From Betaproteobacteria bacterium (GTDB lineage: Bacteria; Acidobacteriota; Terriglobia; Acidiferrales; UBA7541): a stretch of DNA of 39,704 bases. The stretch lies in the NCBI GenBank assembly GCA_903970165.1, contig CAJCHZ010000035.1, positions 1 to 39,704 of the forward strand. The letters run 5' to 3'. The notes beneath the pieces were generated by a model. That model searched no databases. It was not told the DNA's origin and saw nothing but the letters and a program-made list of their open reading frames with translations. Every line of letters begins with the position of its first letter. The first letter of the stretch is position 1. A program made the position numbers and the translations under genes. This document shows, piece by piece, positions 31,814 through 39,481 of this stretch.

Positions 31814-33985
31814 ATGAGCCACAACATAAAGGAGTTATATGAGTTTGGCGCATTCCAGTTGGATCCGGAAAAGCGCCTTCTCCTCCGTGACCATCAGCCC
31901 ATACCGCTGCAATTGAAGGCCTTTGAGACTCTGCTGGTTCTGGTGCGCCACGGCGACCAGGTGGTCTTAAAGGAAGATCTAATGCAGGCGGTCTGGCCGG
32001 ATACGTTCGTGGAGGAAGGCAACCTCGCGCAAAACATATTTGTGCTACGCAAGACGCTGGGCCCCATGGACGGGGATCAGCGCTACATTGCCACGATTCC
32101 CGGTCGCGGCTACCGCTTGGCCGTTAAGGTTCGGGTTCTGCTCGTCGAGCGCAATGGCGCTGCCGCAAGTCTTCCGGAAGTCCATGCTGCCGAACGCGCC
32201 AACGCCGCCCCCAAGTCAGCCGTCGTCGCAGAGGCCGGCCCCAGCCCGATCATCCGCTGGGCGTTGGTGGTTTGCGTGTCGCTATTGGCCTTGGCCCTGG
32301 TGTTTATTTTTCTCGGTCCGGCGGTTCCGGCGCCGCGTGTAACGCGTATCCGTCAAATAACGCACCTGGGCACCTTGGTGCACAACACGCGCTTGATCAG
32401 CGATGGCCCGCGCATTTACTTCCGCGCGTGGCAGGGAAAAGAGCGCGTTCTTCGCGCGGTCTCCACCGAAGGCGGCCAAGTCATTTCCGTGGACAATCCC
32501 ATCGCCGCCTTCGATATCGACGATATCTCTCCTGGGGGTTCGGAATTTCTTGAGACGGACCTCCAGGACCTTCGCCGGCTGCCGGATTCGCAGGGGCTGT
32601 ACGCCAGCCTGTGGCGTGTTCCCCTGCCCTCCGGTTCGCCCCGCCCTGCCGGGAAGTTGCGGGCGACGGACGCCGTGTGGGCCCCGGATGGCCTCACGAT
32701 TGCCTATTCGCTCGCCTCCAGCTTGTATCGCGCAAATCTCGATGGCACCGACGCCCACAGGATTGCTAAGCTCCCCGACGATCCTTTTTATCTGGCCTGG
32801 TCGCCGGACGGCAAACGCCTGCGCTTCACCGTCGCGGATTCCGCTCATGCCGCGCACGCCATTTGGCAAGCCGATCTTTCCACCAACACTGTGCGCCCGT
32901 GGATTCAGGACCTGCCTCACGCCGCGTACCCCTGGGCCGGAGGCTGGACGCCCGACCAGAGCTATTTTCTGTACAGCGCGCTCAACGATGGCACTCGAAA
33001 TATCTGGGCCATTCGAGAGAAACGCGAATTTTGGCGGCGCCTCAATGCACAGCCGGTGCAACTCACCAATGGTCCTTTGAATTTTTATTTGCCTCTGCCT
33101 GGCAAGGATAGCAAGCACATCTTTGTGGTCGGGGAACAGCTCCGTGGACAATTAGAAAATTACGATGCCAAGAGGCATCAGTTTTCGGATTTTGCCGGGG
33201 GGCTTTCCGCCGATTCGGTCAGCTATTCCCACGACGGCCGGTGGATGGCCTACGTCGAATTTCCCGAAGGCAACTTGGTGCGCAGCCGCGCCGACGGCAC
33301 GGACCGCCGCCAACTTACTTTTCCACCCATGCACGCCTTCATGCCGCAGTGGTCTCCAGACGACCGACTGATTGCTTTCCAGGCGTCCGCGCAGGCCGGC
33401 GCTGCCAGCAAGATTTTCCTCATTTCGCGTGACGGTGGCGCGCCTTCCTTGGCCGCTCAACCGTCGCCGGATCGCCAGAAGTATCCTTCGTGGACTTCCG
33501 ACGAAAGCACCATTCTGTTTTCCAGTGCAGACGATTCCGAGTCCCAGCTGGAGTTGCATCTCCTCAACCTCAAGTCGCAAACTGTCTCGGTGCTTCCGTT
33601 GACCGCCGGCCTCGAGTGGGCGCAAACTTCACCGGACGGACAGCACGTCGCCGCCGTCAGAAAAATTTCCGGAGAGTTGCTGCTTTACGATTGCGCTTCG
33701 CACACCACGCAAACGCTGGCGAAAAAAGCCGCGTATCCGCGATGGTCGAATGACGGCAAATATCTGTATTTCAGTTCTCCCTATTTCGATGTCGAAGGCA
33801 TCAACGGGGGCGTCTATCGCTGGGATCGCTCCACGCAAACGACCCAGTTGCTCGTGAAATACCCGGAATTCCTGCTCACAGGTGTCTTCGGCGTTTCCTA
33901 TGGCGTCACCCCGGACGGCGCAATCCTGCTGCTTCGAGATACCACCACCCGCGATCTATACGCTCTTGATTTCGAGATGCCATAA
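31814..33985 (+). CDS. Membrane-anchored winged-helix regulator with PD40/TolB-like propeller (CadC-like)
   Basis: The 723-aa protein has an OmpR/PhoB-type winged helix (about 6-105: YEFGAFQLDPEKRLLL, LKAFETLLVLVRHGDQVV, NLAQNIFVLRKTLG, YIATIPGRGYRL), a linker and one TM helix (about 146-168). A large periplasmic beta-propeller (about 175-720) with PD40-type repeats follows, for example YLAWSPDGKRLRFT, VSYSHDGRWMAYVEFPEG, PQWSPDDRLIAFQ and KYPSWTSDESTILFSS. DNA binding in the cytoplasm is thus joined to sensing outside, as in CadC/ToxR. The start ATG 31814 fits the domain start. It is divergent from the DUF4185 pair and probably controls it through the matched operators between them. Confidence 0.9.
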   Translation: MSHNIKELYEFGAFQLDPEKRLLLRDHQPIPLQLKAFETLLVLVRHGDQVVLKEDLMQAVWPDTFVEEGNLAQNIFVLRKTLGPMDGDQRYIATIPGRGYRLAVKVRVLLVERNGAAASLPEVHAAERANAAPKSAVVAEAGPSPIIRWALVVCVSLLALALVFIFLGPAVPAPRVTRIRQITHLGTLVHNTRLISDGPRIYFRAWQGKERVLRAVSTEGGQVISVDNPIAAFDIDDISPGGSEFLETDLQDLRRLPDSQGLYASLWRVPLPSGSPRPAGKLRATDAVWAPDGLTIAYSLASSLYRANLDGTDAHRIAKLPDDPFYLAWSPDGKRLRFTVADSAHAAHAIWQADLSTNTVRPWIQDLPHAAYPWAGGWTPDQSYFLYSALNDGTRNIWAIREKREFWRRLNAQPVQLTNGPLNFYLPLPGKDSKHIFVVGEQLRGQLENYDAKRHQFSDFAGGLSADSVSYSHDGRWMAYVEFPEGNLVRSRADGTDRRQLTFPPMHAFMPQWSPDDRLIAFQASAQAGAASKIFLISRDGGAPSLAAQPSPDRQKYPSWTSDESTILFSSADDSESQLELHLLNLKSQTVSVLPLTAGLEWAQTSPDGQHVAAVRKISGELLLYDCASHTTQTLAKKAAYPRWSNDGKYLYFSSPYFDVEGINGGVYRWDRSTQTTQLLVKYPEFLLTGVFGVSYGVTPDGAILLLRDTTTRDLYALDFEMP

Positions 33986-34102
33986 GGCCGAACCAGGGCC
34001 GAAAGGGACATATCCGACGTAGGTTTGTCTGGAAACGGATTCACTTCGTCCACCGTCGCTCCTTCCGTCGTCTCAGCAGTTTCTTCCGGCGAATTGTGCC
34101 TC
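33986..34102. other. Intergenic region, no gene seen
   Basis: A minus-strand ORF (33898-34197) runs antisense through the end of the regulator gene. It has no domain signature and is preceded directly by a TAG, so it is not accepted as a gene. Confidence 0.25.
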
Positions 34103-34312
34103 TCACCGGCCAGAGAGACGCGCTCTCGTAATTCTTGGATCTTCCGCTTTATCAACCATGTCCCGGCCTCCTGAAGCTGAGTCATGGAATGCGCCATCTA
34201 TCCGTTCGGTCTCATCCGTAACGAAAAGCCCAGCCAGAATCCCTTTCGTTTGGCCGGAACTCGTAGTCAGCGAAGCCACCGCAGTTGCGAGAAACTCTCG
34301 TCGGGACTTCAT
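34103..34312 (-). pseudogene. Tat-leader-bearing fragment of a lost secreted protein
   Basis: A 69-codon frame begins with MKSRREFLATAVASLTT, a canonical twin-arginine leader (RREFL), with AGGAG about 12 bases upstream. After about 40 residues it loses protein character and stops. The +1 frame just beyond continues with a helical, charged sequence (MTQLQEAGTWLIKRKIQELRERV), which suggests a frameshift. It may be a decayed gene for an exported protein, or a real small exported protein. Family unknown. Confidence 0.35.
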
Positions 34313-34510
34313 CGATGCTCGTTTCTCCTATCAAGCGGTGAGAGGCCCTTTTTGAGGTCGCGCTGGGCCTTTCGGAAAGCTGTTATTTCGCCTGCGTCAA
34401 CATACTGAGACGCAGCAGAAGCCGATCGACATTAGGTCGAAGTGCAGCAGGGAGCGACATTACGGCCTCCACTGTCTGATTCTAAAGAAACCGCGGGACC
34501 GTCTGTGTTT

Positions 34511-34717
34511 CTAACTTTCGTGGACTTTCTGGGCGAGTTCGCGAAACTCTTTGGCTTGTTTGTGGCTTGCCTTTACTTGTAGCTCCGCGAGTTGCCGGGA
34601 TTTCTCACTCGGCATCTGCGGAACCAAAGCCTCAAGCTCAATTGCCGCTTCGCGGGCGTGATCGGCCTGCTTCAACATCAAGTGTTCGAATTTCCGCACT
34701 GACTCATTGTGATCCAT
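34511..34717 (-). CDS. Small helical hypothetical protein
   Basis: A 68-aa protein, almost wholly helical and charged (NESVRKFEHLMLKQADHA, then RQLAELQVKASHKQAKEF). It probably forms a helical hairpin. The start is ATG 34717 with AGAGGA about four bases upstream; eight further codons to 34741 are open but lack a ribosome-binding site. No family is recognised. It stands alone between eroded sequences. Confidence 0.55.
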   Translation of the reverse strand: MDHNESVRKFEHLMLKQADHAREAAIELEALVPQMPSEKSRQLAELQVKASHKQAKEFRELAQKVHES

Positions 34718-34741
34718 AAGTTCCTCTTGCCGAAGATACAC

Positions 34742-34989
34742 CCTTGAGGCTTGCCGAGATAGTGCTCTATTGGTCAGAAAAACGAGAAGTCCGCTGTTAC
34801 GCTTGGGTCTCCTACTCTATGTATCAGGTCGGGCAGGGACTTAGCTTCTCTCAAAAAAGAGACCGCCGCTGACTACGAGACGCTACAACTTGTCAGACGG
34901 ATGCCGGACACGGTCCGTCGCGAGTCCTGAGGCGGTTTGTAGTGATGCGCACGCCGGAGCCGAACATTTAAGCCCCGAAGGAGAAATCC
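34742..34989. other. Intergenic region upstream of the thioredoxin gene
   Basis: About 250 bp without a gene. It has a weak TCTC/GAGA hairpin near 34853 and AAGGAG just before the thioredoxin GTG. No clear promoter was identified. Confidence 0.25.
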
Positions 34990-35403
34990 GTGACAAATGA
35001 AGCGTCAGAGAATCCACGAACAACGCCACGAAGCATGTCGAGCGACCATATCCGAACCGTCACGAGCGGAACTTTCAGCGCGTGGGTTTTGGAAGCAAAG
35101 GGACCAATCGCGGTTGAATTCATGTCTTACGGCTGCGTCCACTGTCGCGAGATGGAACCCGTCCTTCAGCAAGTGGCAGAGATGGTGAAGTCCAAAGGGA
35201 CAATCTTTCGGGTAAATACCGCGGACGACCAGCAACTGACAGACAGCTACCAGATCGAGGGCACACCGACTCTCGTCATGTTTCTGAACGGAAAGGAAGT
35301 TGGACGAGCCGAGGGACCACCGCCGAAAGTATCGAGTGTCCTGACCGCGGTGACGCATCCATTCGAGTCAAAAGGTTCGGCACACGCTGCGGCAAAGGCG
35401 TGA
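34990..35403 (+). CDS. Thioredoxin-fold protein with CVHC active site
   Basis: The 137-aa protein has the thioredoxin fold: IAVEFMSYGCVHCREMEPVL with the redox motif C49-V-H-C52, and the cis-proline P93 in GTPTLVMFLNGKEVGR. The usual CGPC is replaced by CVHC, which should shift the redox potential toward that of oxidases such as DsbA (CPHC). There is no signal peptide, so it is probably cytoplasmic. The start is GTG with AAGGAG about seven bases upstream. The DCC-family gene follows after 10 bp, suggesting a two-gene redox unit. Confidence 0.87.
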   Translation: MTNEASENPRTTPRSMSSDHIRTVTSGTFSAWVLEAKGPIAVEFMSYGCVHCREMEPVLQQVAEMVKSKGTIFRVNTADDQQLTDSYQIEGTPTLVMFLNGKEVGRAEGPPPKVSSVLTAVTHPFESKGSAHAAAKA

Positions 35404-35413
35404 AAGTGAAGAT

Positions 35414-36001
35414 ATGACGACGGTGCCGCAAGTGGAAAAGCAAACAAACGCGGTCCTGTTATTTAACGACGAATGCGCGGTGTGCCGCCGAATCGGCAAT
35501 TGGGCGAAGAAATCGGCAGTCGACAAATCGGGAAACGCGAGCATCGTCGTACGACCAATTGGTGACGATCCGGAAGCGCTGCGGTTGCTCAATCCGGAGC
35601 TCGACATATGGGACGCCTATGCCACGATTCATATTTTGATGCCCGATGGATCGATGAAGGTCGGAGGGGAAGCGGTTGCGGAGGTACTGCGGGATCTGCG
35701 CAACACCAAATGGTTCGCATGGATTTTCGCCGTCAGCATTTTCGGCTTCCGGCCATTCCAGCTGGTACTCAACCTGGCTTACGTCATTCTGGCGGACGTG
35801 CGGCCGATTTTCGGCTGCGAGAGCTGCGGCAAGCCAAGCTTCTGGGTGAGACCGATCGCACCGACCATCAAATGGGTGAGGTCCCTATTCGGCAAGAGTG
35901 GTGCGCCGAGTGCGGCTGCGCTTTTCTCTACGCTCTCAGCCAGAGGATCTCCACTGCTACCGCCCTCGAGAGAGACACCTCCACTAGCACGTCACTTTTG
36001 A
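35414..36001 (+). CDS. DCC-family (DUF393) thiol oxidoreductase-like protein
   Basis: The 195-aa protein begins with LLFNDECAVCRRIGNWAKK (D19, C21, C24), the DxxCxxC signature of DUF393/DCC proteins, a thioredoxin-like group. IHILMPDGSMKVGGEAVAEVL matches the family's second block. A hydrophobic stretch (FAWIFAVSIFGFRPFQLVLN) and a second CxxC (C135, C138) follow. The last about 35 residues (Ser/Ala/Pro-rich) look unrelated to the family and may be read-through into altered sequence. Ten bases after the thioredoxin gene, so both are probably co-expressed. Confidence 0.8.
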   Translation: MTTVPQVEKQTNAVLLFNDECAVCRRIGNWAKKSAVDKSGNASIVVRPIGDDPEALRLLNPELDIWDAYATIHILMPDGSMKVGGEAVAEVLRDLRNTKWFAWIFAVSIFGFRPFQLVLNLAYVILADVRPIFGCESCGKPSFWVRPIAPTIKWVRSLFGKSGAPSAAALFSTLSARGSPLLPPSRETPPLARHF

Positions 36002-36118
36002 CGCCGAGAGTCTCCACCGAACGAACGTGGGAAGTCTGAACTTGCGTCAATCCTCGCAGCCAGAAAGAACAGTCGAGTCGGTGACTGTTCGCAGCATCCA
36101 GAAAGAAGTGTGAATTGC

Positions 36119-36364
36119 ATGCCGGAAAGAATCCCTCACGACAACGCAGCAATTTATTTGGTCGGAGGCGGAATTGCCTCGCTCGCAGCTGCCGCATTCT
36201 TCATTCGCGATGGAGACATCCCGGGCCGCAACATCACGATTCTGGAAGAGTCTGAAAAAATCGGCGGGAGCCTTGACGCCGCCGGCACTCCTGAAGCCGG
36301 CTACATCATGCGTGGCGGCCGGATGATGGAGAGCAAATATGTATGCACCTTCGAAGTTGATTGA
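36119..36364 (+). pseudogene. Truncated oleate hydratase (N-terminal fragment only)
   Basis: 81 codons encode the N-terminus of an oleate hydratase (myosin-cross-reactive antigen family): AIYLVGGGIASLAAAAFFIR (FAD-binding GGGIAS), GRNITILEESEKIGGSLDAAG and YIMRGGRMMESKYVC. Intact enzymes have about 550-650 residues. Homology ends near 36350, and a stop follows after a few unrelated codons. The following 240 bp contain no continuation in any frame, so the gene was cut by a deletion or rearrangement. The upstream GTG (36110) is an alternative start. The fragment would lack the substrate domain and is presumably inactive. Confidence 0.85.
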
Positions 36365-36603
36365 GCGATATGAAGCATTTCGCCGGTACGTTGAGCCCCG
36401 CTTGCCACTGTGGGACGTTGAGGTGAAAAAGGATTAGCCCATTGCTTGCTGCTCTTTCACCAGCCGCTCGCCACAGCTCTGCAGCCGACGCGAGGAGCCG
36501 TGGCGTCGAGAGACCTCTGCACCACGCGACGTAAGGAAACGAGAACCCACTGCTTCGGGAGAAATTCGGATCCCCAGTTCCCAACGTTCCGACCCAGTTT
36601 TGC
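36365..36603. other. Intergenic region after the oleate hydratase break
   Basis: No gene, terminal repeat or recognisable IS end was seen at the breakpoint. The sequence between the fragment and the convergent exonuclease gene shows no coding pattern. Confidence 0.3.
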
Positions 36604-37536
36604 TCACTTGTCTTGCTTCGTTTGGCTCGCTTTCCTTGCCAAGGCGCGCCGGAACAGGTCAGGCGCCTTCATGCGCTCACAGGTGCGCTTGAAATCCTTG
36701 GCAGGCCCTCTCCATTGCAACTCATCAATGGACCTGAACACCGGAACATCGACTCGAAGTGTCGCGAGAGTGCGAAACAGCAGTGCATCGTCCCAGCCAG
36801 CGAAGAGCGCCTCAGCAAGGGGACGCGCTCTCCGCAACGTCGGATCCCAGCGATGCCAGTCTTTCGGAATATCTTCCAGATGTGGATAATGCGAGAAAAC
36901 CGCCGCTGCCGCTTTGGTTCCCCATCCCGCAATACCGGGGTAGCCGTCTGCAGTGTCCCCTACCGCAGCCAGATAGTCCGGAATCGAGGACGGTTTGACC
37001 CCGAACTTTGCGATCACGCCAGCCTCGTCACGCAGACTTTCGCGCCGGCGGTCCAGTTGTACGACTCGCGACCCCACGACGCATTGGCTGAGGTCCTTGT
37101 CGGGCGTGCAGATGATAATCCGCCCAACGCTCTTATCTTTAGCTGCTTTCGTCGCCGCCGAAGCAAGCGCATCGTCGGCCTCGAATTTGATCATAGGCCA
37201 CACCAGCACTCCCATCGATTGCAGCGCTTTTTCAAGAATTGGAAATTGCGATAGCAGTTCCGGATCTACGCCTTCGCCAGTCTTGTAGTCCCGATAAAGA
37301 TCGTTCCGAAACGACTCAATCACGTGGTCGGTCGCAACTCCTATGTGAGTGGCTCCGCCCTCAATCATCGTGAGAATCGATCCAAGCACGCCGCGAACTG
37401 CACCGATCTCCTGGCCCGAGGCGTTTTTGGACGACGGTACGGCGTAGAAGTACCGGAAGAGTTCGTAGGTCCCGTCAATGAGATAGATAGTTCTGAAACG
37501 GCCTCGGAGCGAGATCGCTAGCTGAGTCGGGTTCAT
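36604..37536 (-). CDS. Stand-alone 5'-3' exonuclease (PolA N-terminal/FEN-like)
   Basis: The 310-aa protein has the 5'-nuclease fold without a polymerase domain. Visible motifs are YLIDGTYELFRYF (first metal Asp), DHVIESFRNDLYRDYKTGE, KFEADDALASAA (acidic cluster), CTPDKDLSQCV (Asp pair), and the H3TH motif GDTADGYPGIAGWGTKAAAAV. It should trim or cleave flap and nicked DNA. Start choices are ATG 37536 (GAGA six bases upstream) or ATG 37551 (GGAGG about 11 bases upstream). It is placed between a broken gene and the Fic gene, so a mobile or accessory origin is plausible. Family confident, role not. Confidence 0.88.
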   Translation of the reverse strand: MNPTQLAISLRGRFRTIYLIDGTYELFRYFYAVPSSKNASGQEIGAVRGVLGSILTMIEGGATHIGVATDHVIESFRNDLYRDYKTGEGVDPELLSQFPILEKALQSMGVLVWPMIKFEADDALASAATKAAKDKSVGRIIICTPDKDLSQCVVGSRVVQLDRRRESLRDEAGVIAKFGVKPSSIPDYLAAVGDTADGYPGIAGWGTKAAAAVFSHYPHLEDIPKDWHRWDPTLRRARPLAEALFAGWDDALLFRTLATLRVDVPVFRSIDELQWRGPAKDFKRTCERMKAPDLFRRALARKASQTKQDK

Positions 37537-37684
37537 GGAAGTCTCTAGCATGTTTTCCAAACCTCCGCCGACCAGAGAGTTTCCTTCGAGGCACGACAAG
37601 TCGACCTACTCTGAAGGCTGGTCAACCCCCATAATCGAGGAAACACTCAAACTTCGGTTCAGAACCCAACTCCCCGAGTATTTG

Positions 37685-38824
37685 TTACACCTGCCCCAGG
37701 ATTTTTGCATTCTTTTTTAGCCGGTAGGAAGTGCTTCTTCCTCCGGCCTCTTCTTGTTCAATCACGCCTACAGCGATCAGCTCTTCTATATCCCTGAGAG
37801 CAGTCCGCGAGGAAGCCTTCGTTATTTTCATCCACTTGTCTCTGGTCAGTTTTCCTTCGAACCCGCTGAACAGTTTGTTCAGAACTTTTTTCTGTCGGTC
37901 GTTCAGAAATAGGTTCCTTTTCTTCAAATCTTGCCAGAACGATTCCTTTTCGAGAGTACTGTCTGAGATTCGACTCGATTGTTCAATGGATCGGCCGAGA
38001 CACCCAAGAAACCATGTCAGCCATTCCGTGACGTCCAGCGACCCGGCTTGGGTCTTTTCAAGAACGTCGTAATAGGCTTTTCGTTCTTCAAGAATTTGCG
38101 ACGACATGCTGTAGAAACGCTGTTGACTGTCGTCCGATCTGGCTAAGCACATCTCGGCGATGGCTCTTCCAATTCGCCCATTGCCGTCTTCAAAGGGATG
38201 GATCGTAACGAACCACAGGTGTGCGATTGCGGCCTTCAAGAGCGGATCTTGCTGTTCGTTCCCGTCCAACCACTCGAGGAACTTCTTCATTTCGCCCTCG
38301 ATGCGCGCAGTCGCGGGCGCCTCATAGTGAACTTTGTGGCGACCGATTGGCCCTGACACGACCTGCATAGGGCCCTGACGGTCGTCCCTCCAAGCGCCTA
38401 TGCGAAATTTATCCCCGGTCCTGCGGACTTCCGGAAACAGATCCGCGTGCCAATCGAATAGGCGTTCCTGGGTCAGCGGCTCTTTGAATTTCTGCGTTGC
38501 GTCCAACATCATCTCCACAACCCCATCCACATACCGGTCCTTGTGGGTCTTCAGTCCCCCAACCTCCAGCGCAAGCCTACGAGCGAGCGATGAGCGGACG
38601 CTCTCTGGATCAAGAACAACACCTTCGATCGCGCTGGATTTGATCGTTTCTTCCGTCAGCACTTTGAGTGTTGCGGTCCACTGGGACGCAAAACCGTAGC
38701 CCCGCATTTTGCCGAGCAATAGACCTTGATGCAGTCTCACTGCAGAGAGCAAAGGGGCAAGAGTTTTTGAATCCCAAGTGAATTGAGGCCAGCCGACAAG
38801 TTCGTGGATATATTTTCTCGCCAT
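37685..38824 (-). CDS. Fic-domain protein (DUF4172-Fic-winged helix), putative AMP-transferase
   Basis: The 379-aa protein has an N-terminal DUF4172-like region (WPQFTWDSKTLAPLL), an inhibitory helix motif SSAIEG (63-68), the Fic core HPFEDGNGRIGR (209-220) and a C-terminal winged helix (about 300-379; DKWMKITKASSRTALRDIEEL). Fic enzymes transfer AMP or other phosphates to protein hydroxyls; Glu67 of the inhibitory helix should restrain it, as in class II Fic proteins. The start ATG 38824 fits DUF4172 homology and lies downstream of a TTGACA promoter. Five phased repeats cover promoter and start, and the winged helix hints at autoregulation. Confidence 0.92.
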   Translation of the reverse strand: MARKYIHELVGWPQFTWDSKTLAPLLSAVRLHQGLLLGKMRGYGFASQWTATLKVLTEETIKSSAIEGVVLDPESVRSSLARRLALEVGGLKTHKDRYVDGVVEMMLDATQKFKEPLTQERLFDWHADLFPEVRRTGDKFRIGAWRDDRQGPMQVVSGPIGRHKVHYEAPATARIEGEMKKFLEWLDGNEQQDPLLKAAIAHLWFVTIHPFEDGNGRIGRAIAEMCLARSDDSQQRFYSMSSQILEERKAYYDVLEKTQAGSLDVTEWLTWFLGCLGRSIEQSSRISDSTLEKESFWQDLKKRNLFLNDRQKKVLNKLFSGFEGKLTRDKWMKITKASSRTALRDIEELIAVGVIEQEEAGGRSTSYRLKKNAKILGQV

Positions 38825-38867
38825 ATGCTCGCCGCAATCTCGCCATATTCTCGCCATTAATCTCGCC
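38816..38867. repeat. Five TCTCGCC iterons at 11-bp spacing over the fic promoter and start
   Basis: TCTCGCC (GGCGAGA in the gene direction) begins at 38816, 38838, 38849 and 38861; a one-mismatch copy GCTCGCC begins at 38827. Spacings are 11, 11, 11 and 12 bp, close to one helical turn. The copies run from between -35 and -10 to the ATG, the position of a repressor array. Confidence 0.75.
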
Positions 38868-38875
38868 ACTGTCAA
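38847..38875 (-). promoter_or_regulatory. Promoter of the fic gene
   Basis: On the minus strand a perfect TTGACA (38870-38875) and GAGAAT (38847-38852, four of six) are 17 bp apart. The predicted start near 38840 leaves a leader of about 16 nt. This supports ATG 38824 over the earlier in-frame ATG 38857. Confidence 0.55.
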
Positions 38876-38890
38876 GAACCTTCCTGGTCG

Positions 38891-39262
38891 ACCCACGAAC
38901 AACCAGCCCAGGATGGTCCGGCAGTTCTGGTTGGTCATTCCTACGGCGGAGTAGTCGGGACGGAAGGGGGCAACGATCCACAAGTGGCCACTCTTGTATA
39001 TATCGCAGCATTCGCACCAGACGCGGGAGAGTCCATCCAATCGTTGATTCAGAATCCAACTCCGGGAGCGCCGGTTCCTCCGATTCTTCCGCCGCAGGTT
39101 TTCTCTTGCTTGACCGATCGAAGTTCGTGGCGTCGTTCGCAGCGGCCCACAGTTGGGGGCATTTATGGCCGGTTCCCAAAAGCCTTGGGGGGTGCAGGCG
39201 GCGCCTATTTCTTTGATTTGGCGGAAAAACAATCGATCACCTTTACTCCACAAATTTCTTAA
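38891..39262 (+). pseudogene. Alpha/beta-hydrolase remnant with frameshifts
   Basis: From 38909 the frame reads QDGPAVLVGHSYGGVV (nucleophile elbow GHSYGG), then ATLVYIAAFAPDAGES, SLIQNPTPGAPVPPILPPQ, as in EstC/salicylate-esterase-like hydrolases. After PPQ the homologous sequence shifts to another frame (FLLLDRSKFVASFAA) and shifts again near 39165 (AFMAGSQKPWGVQ). The N-terminal half is missing, replaced by the fic promoter region. No functional product is expected. Confidence 0.75.
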
Positions 39263-39481
39263 CAGCCGTTAGCACGTGATAAATCAACGAGGAACCAAAC
39301 GTCGGAGACAAGCGCGAGAAACTACCACGAGCGATTTCCAAAACCGCTCTCGAACACACCGTCGCCTTGCTTTAGGCGGTCTTTGACATGAGCCAGGGGA
39401 AAAAACCGAAAAGGATGCCCTACGATTTGCGCGGCGCGAAAAGGCGGCACGTCGCTGGGCCGGATTCCCGCGAAAGTAGGT
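39263..39481. other. Intergenic region, no gene seen
   Basis: About 220 bp between the hydrolase remnant and the dehydrogenase stop. It contains a small GAGCG/CGCTC inverted repeat near 39330-39355. No gene, tRNA or clear terminator was recognised. Confidence 0.25.

Noticed and set aside
33898..34197. 99-aa minus-strand ORF
   Set aside because: Runs antisense into the regulator's 3' end and starts right after a TAG; only its helical start may be a frameshifted remainder of the Tat-leader gene.
38825..38857. Longer Fic start at ATG 38857
   Set aside because: It precedes the predicted transcription start and the extra residues only translate the repeated heptamer.
38816..38867. CRISPR-like array
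   Set aside because: Repeat units are seven bases with four- to five-base gaps; far too short for CRISPR and better explained as operator iterons.
38984..39262. 92-aa plus-strand ORF as an intact gene
   Set aside because: Its first half is an alpha/beta hydrolase but the homologous sequence continues in other frames, so it is described as a pseudogene.
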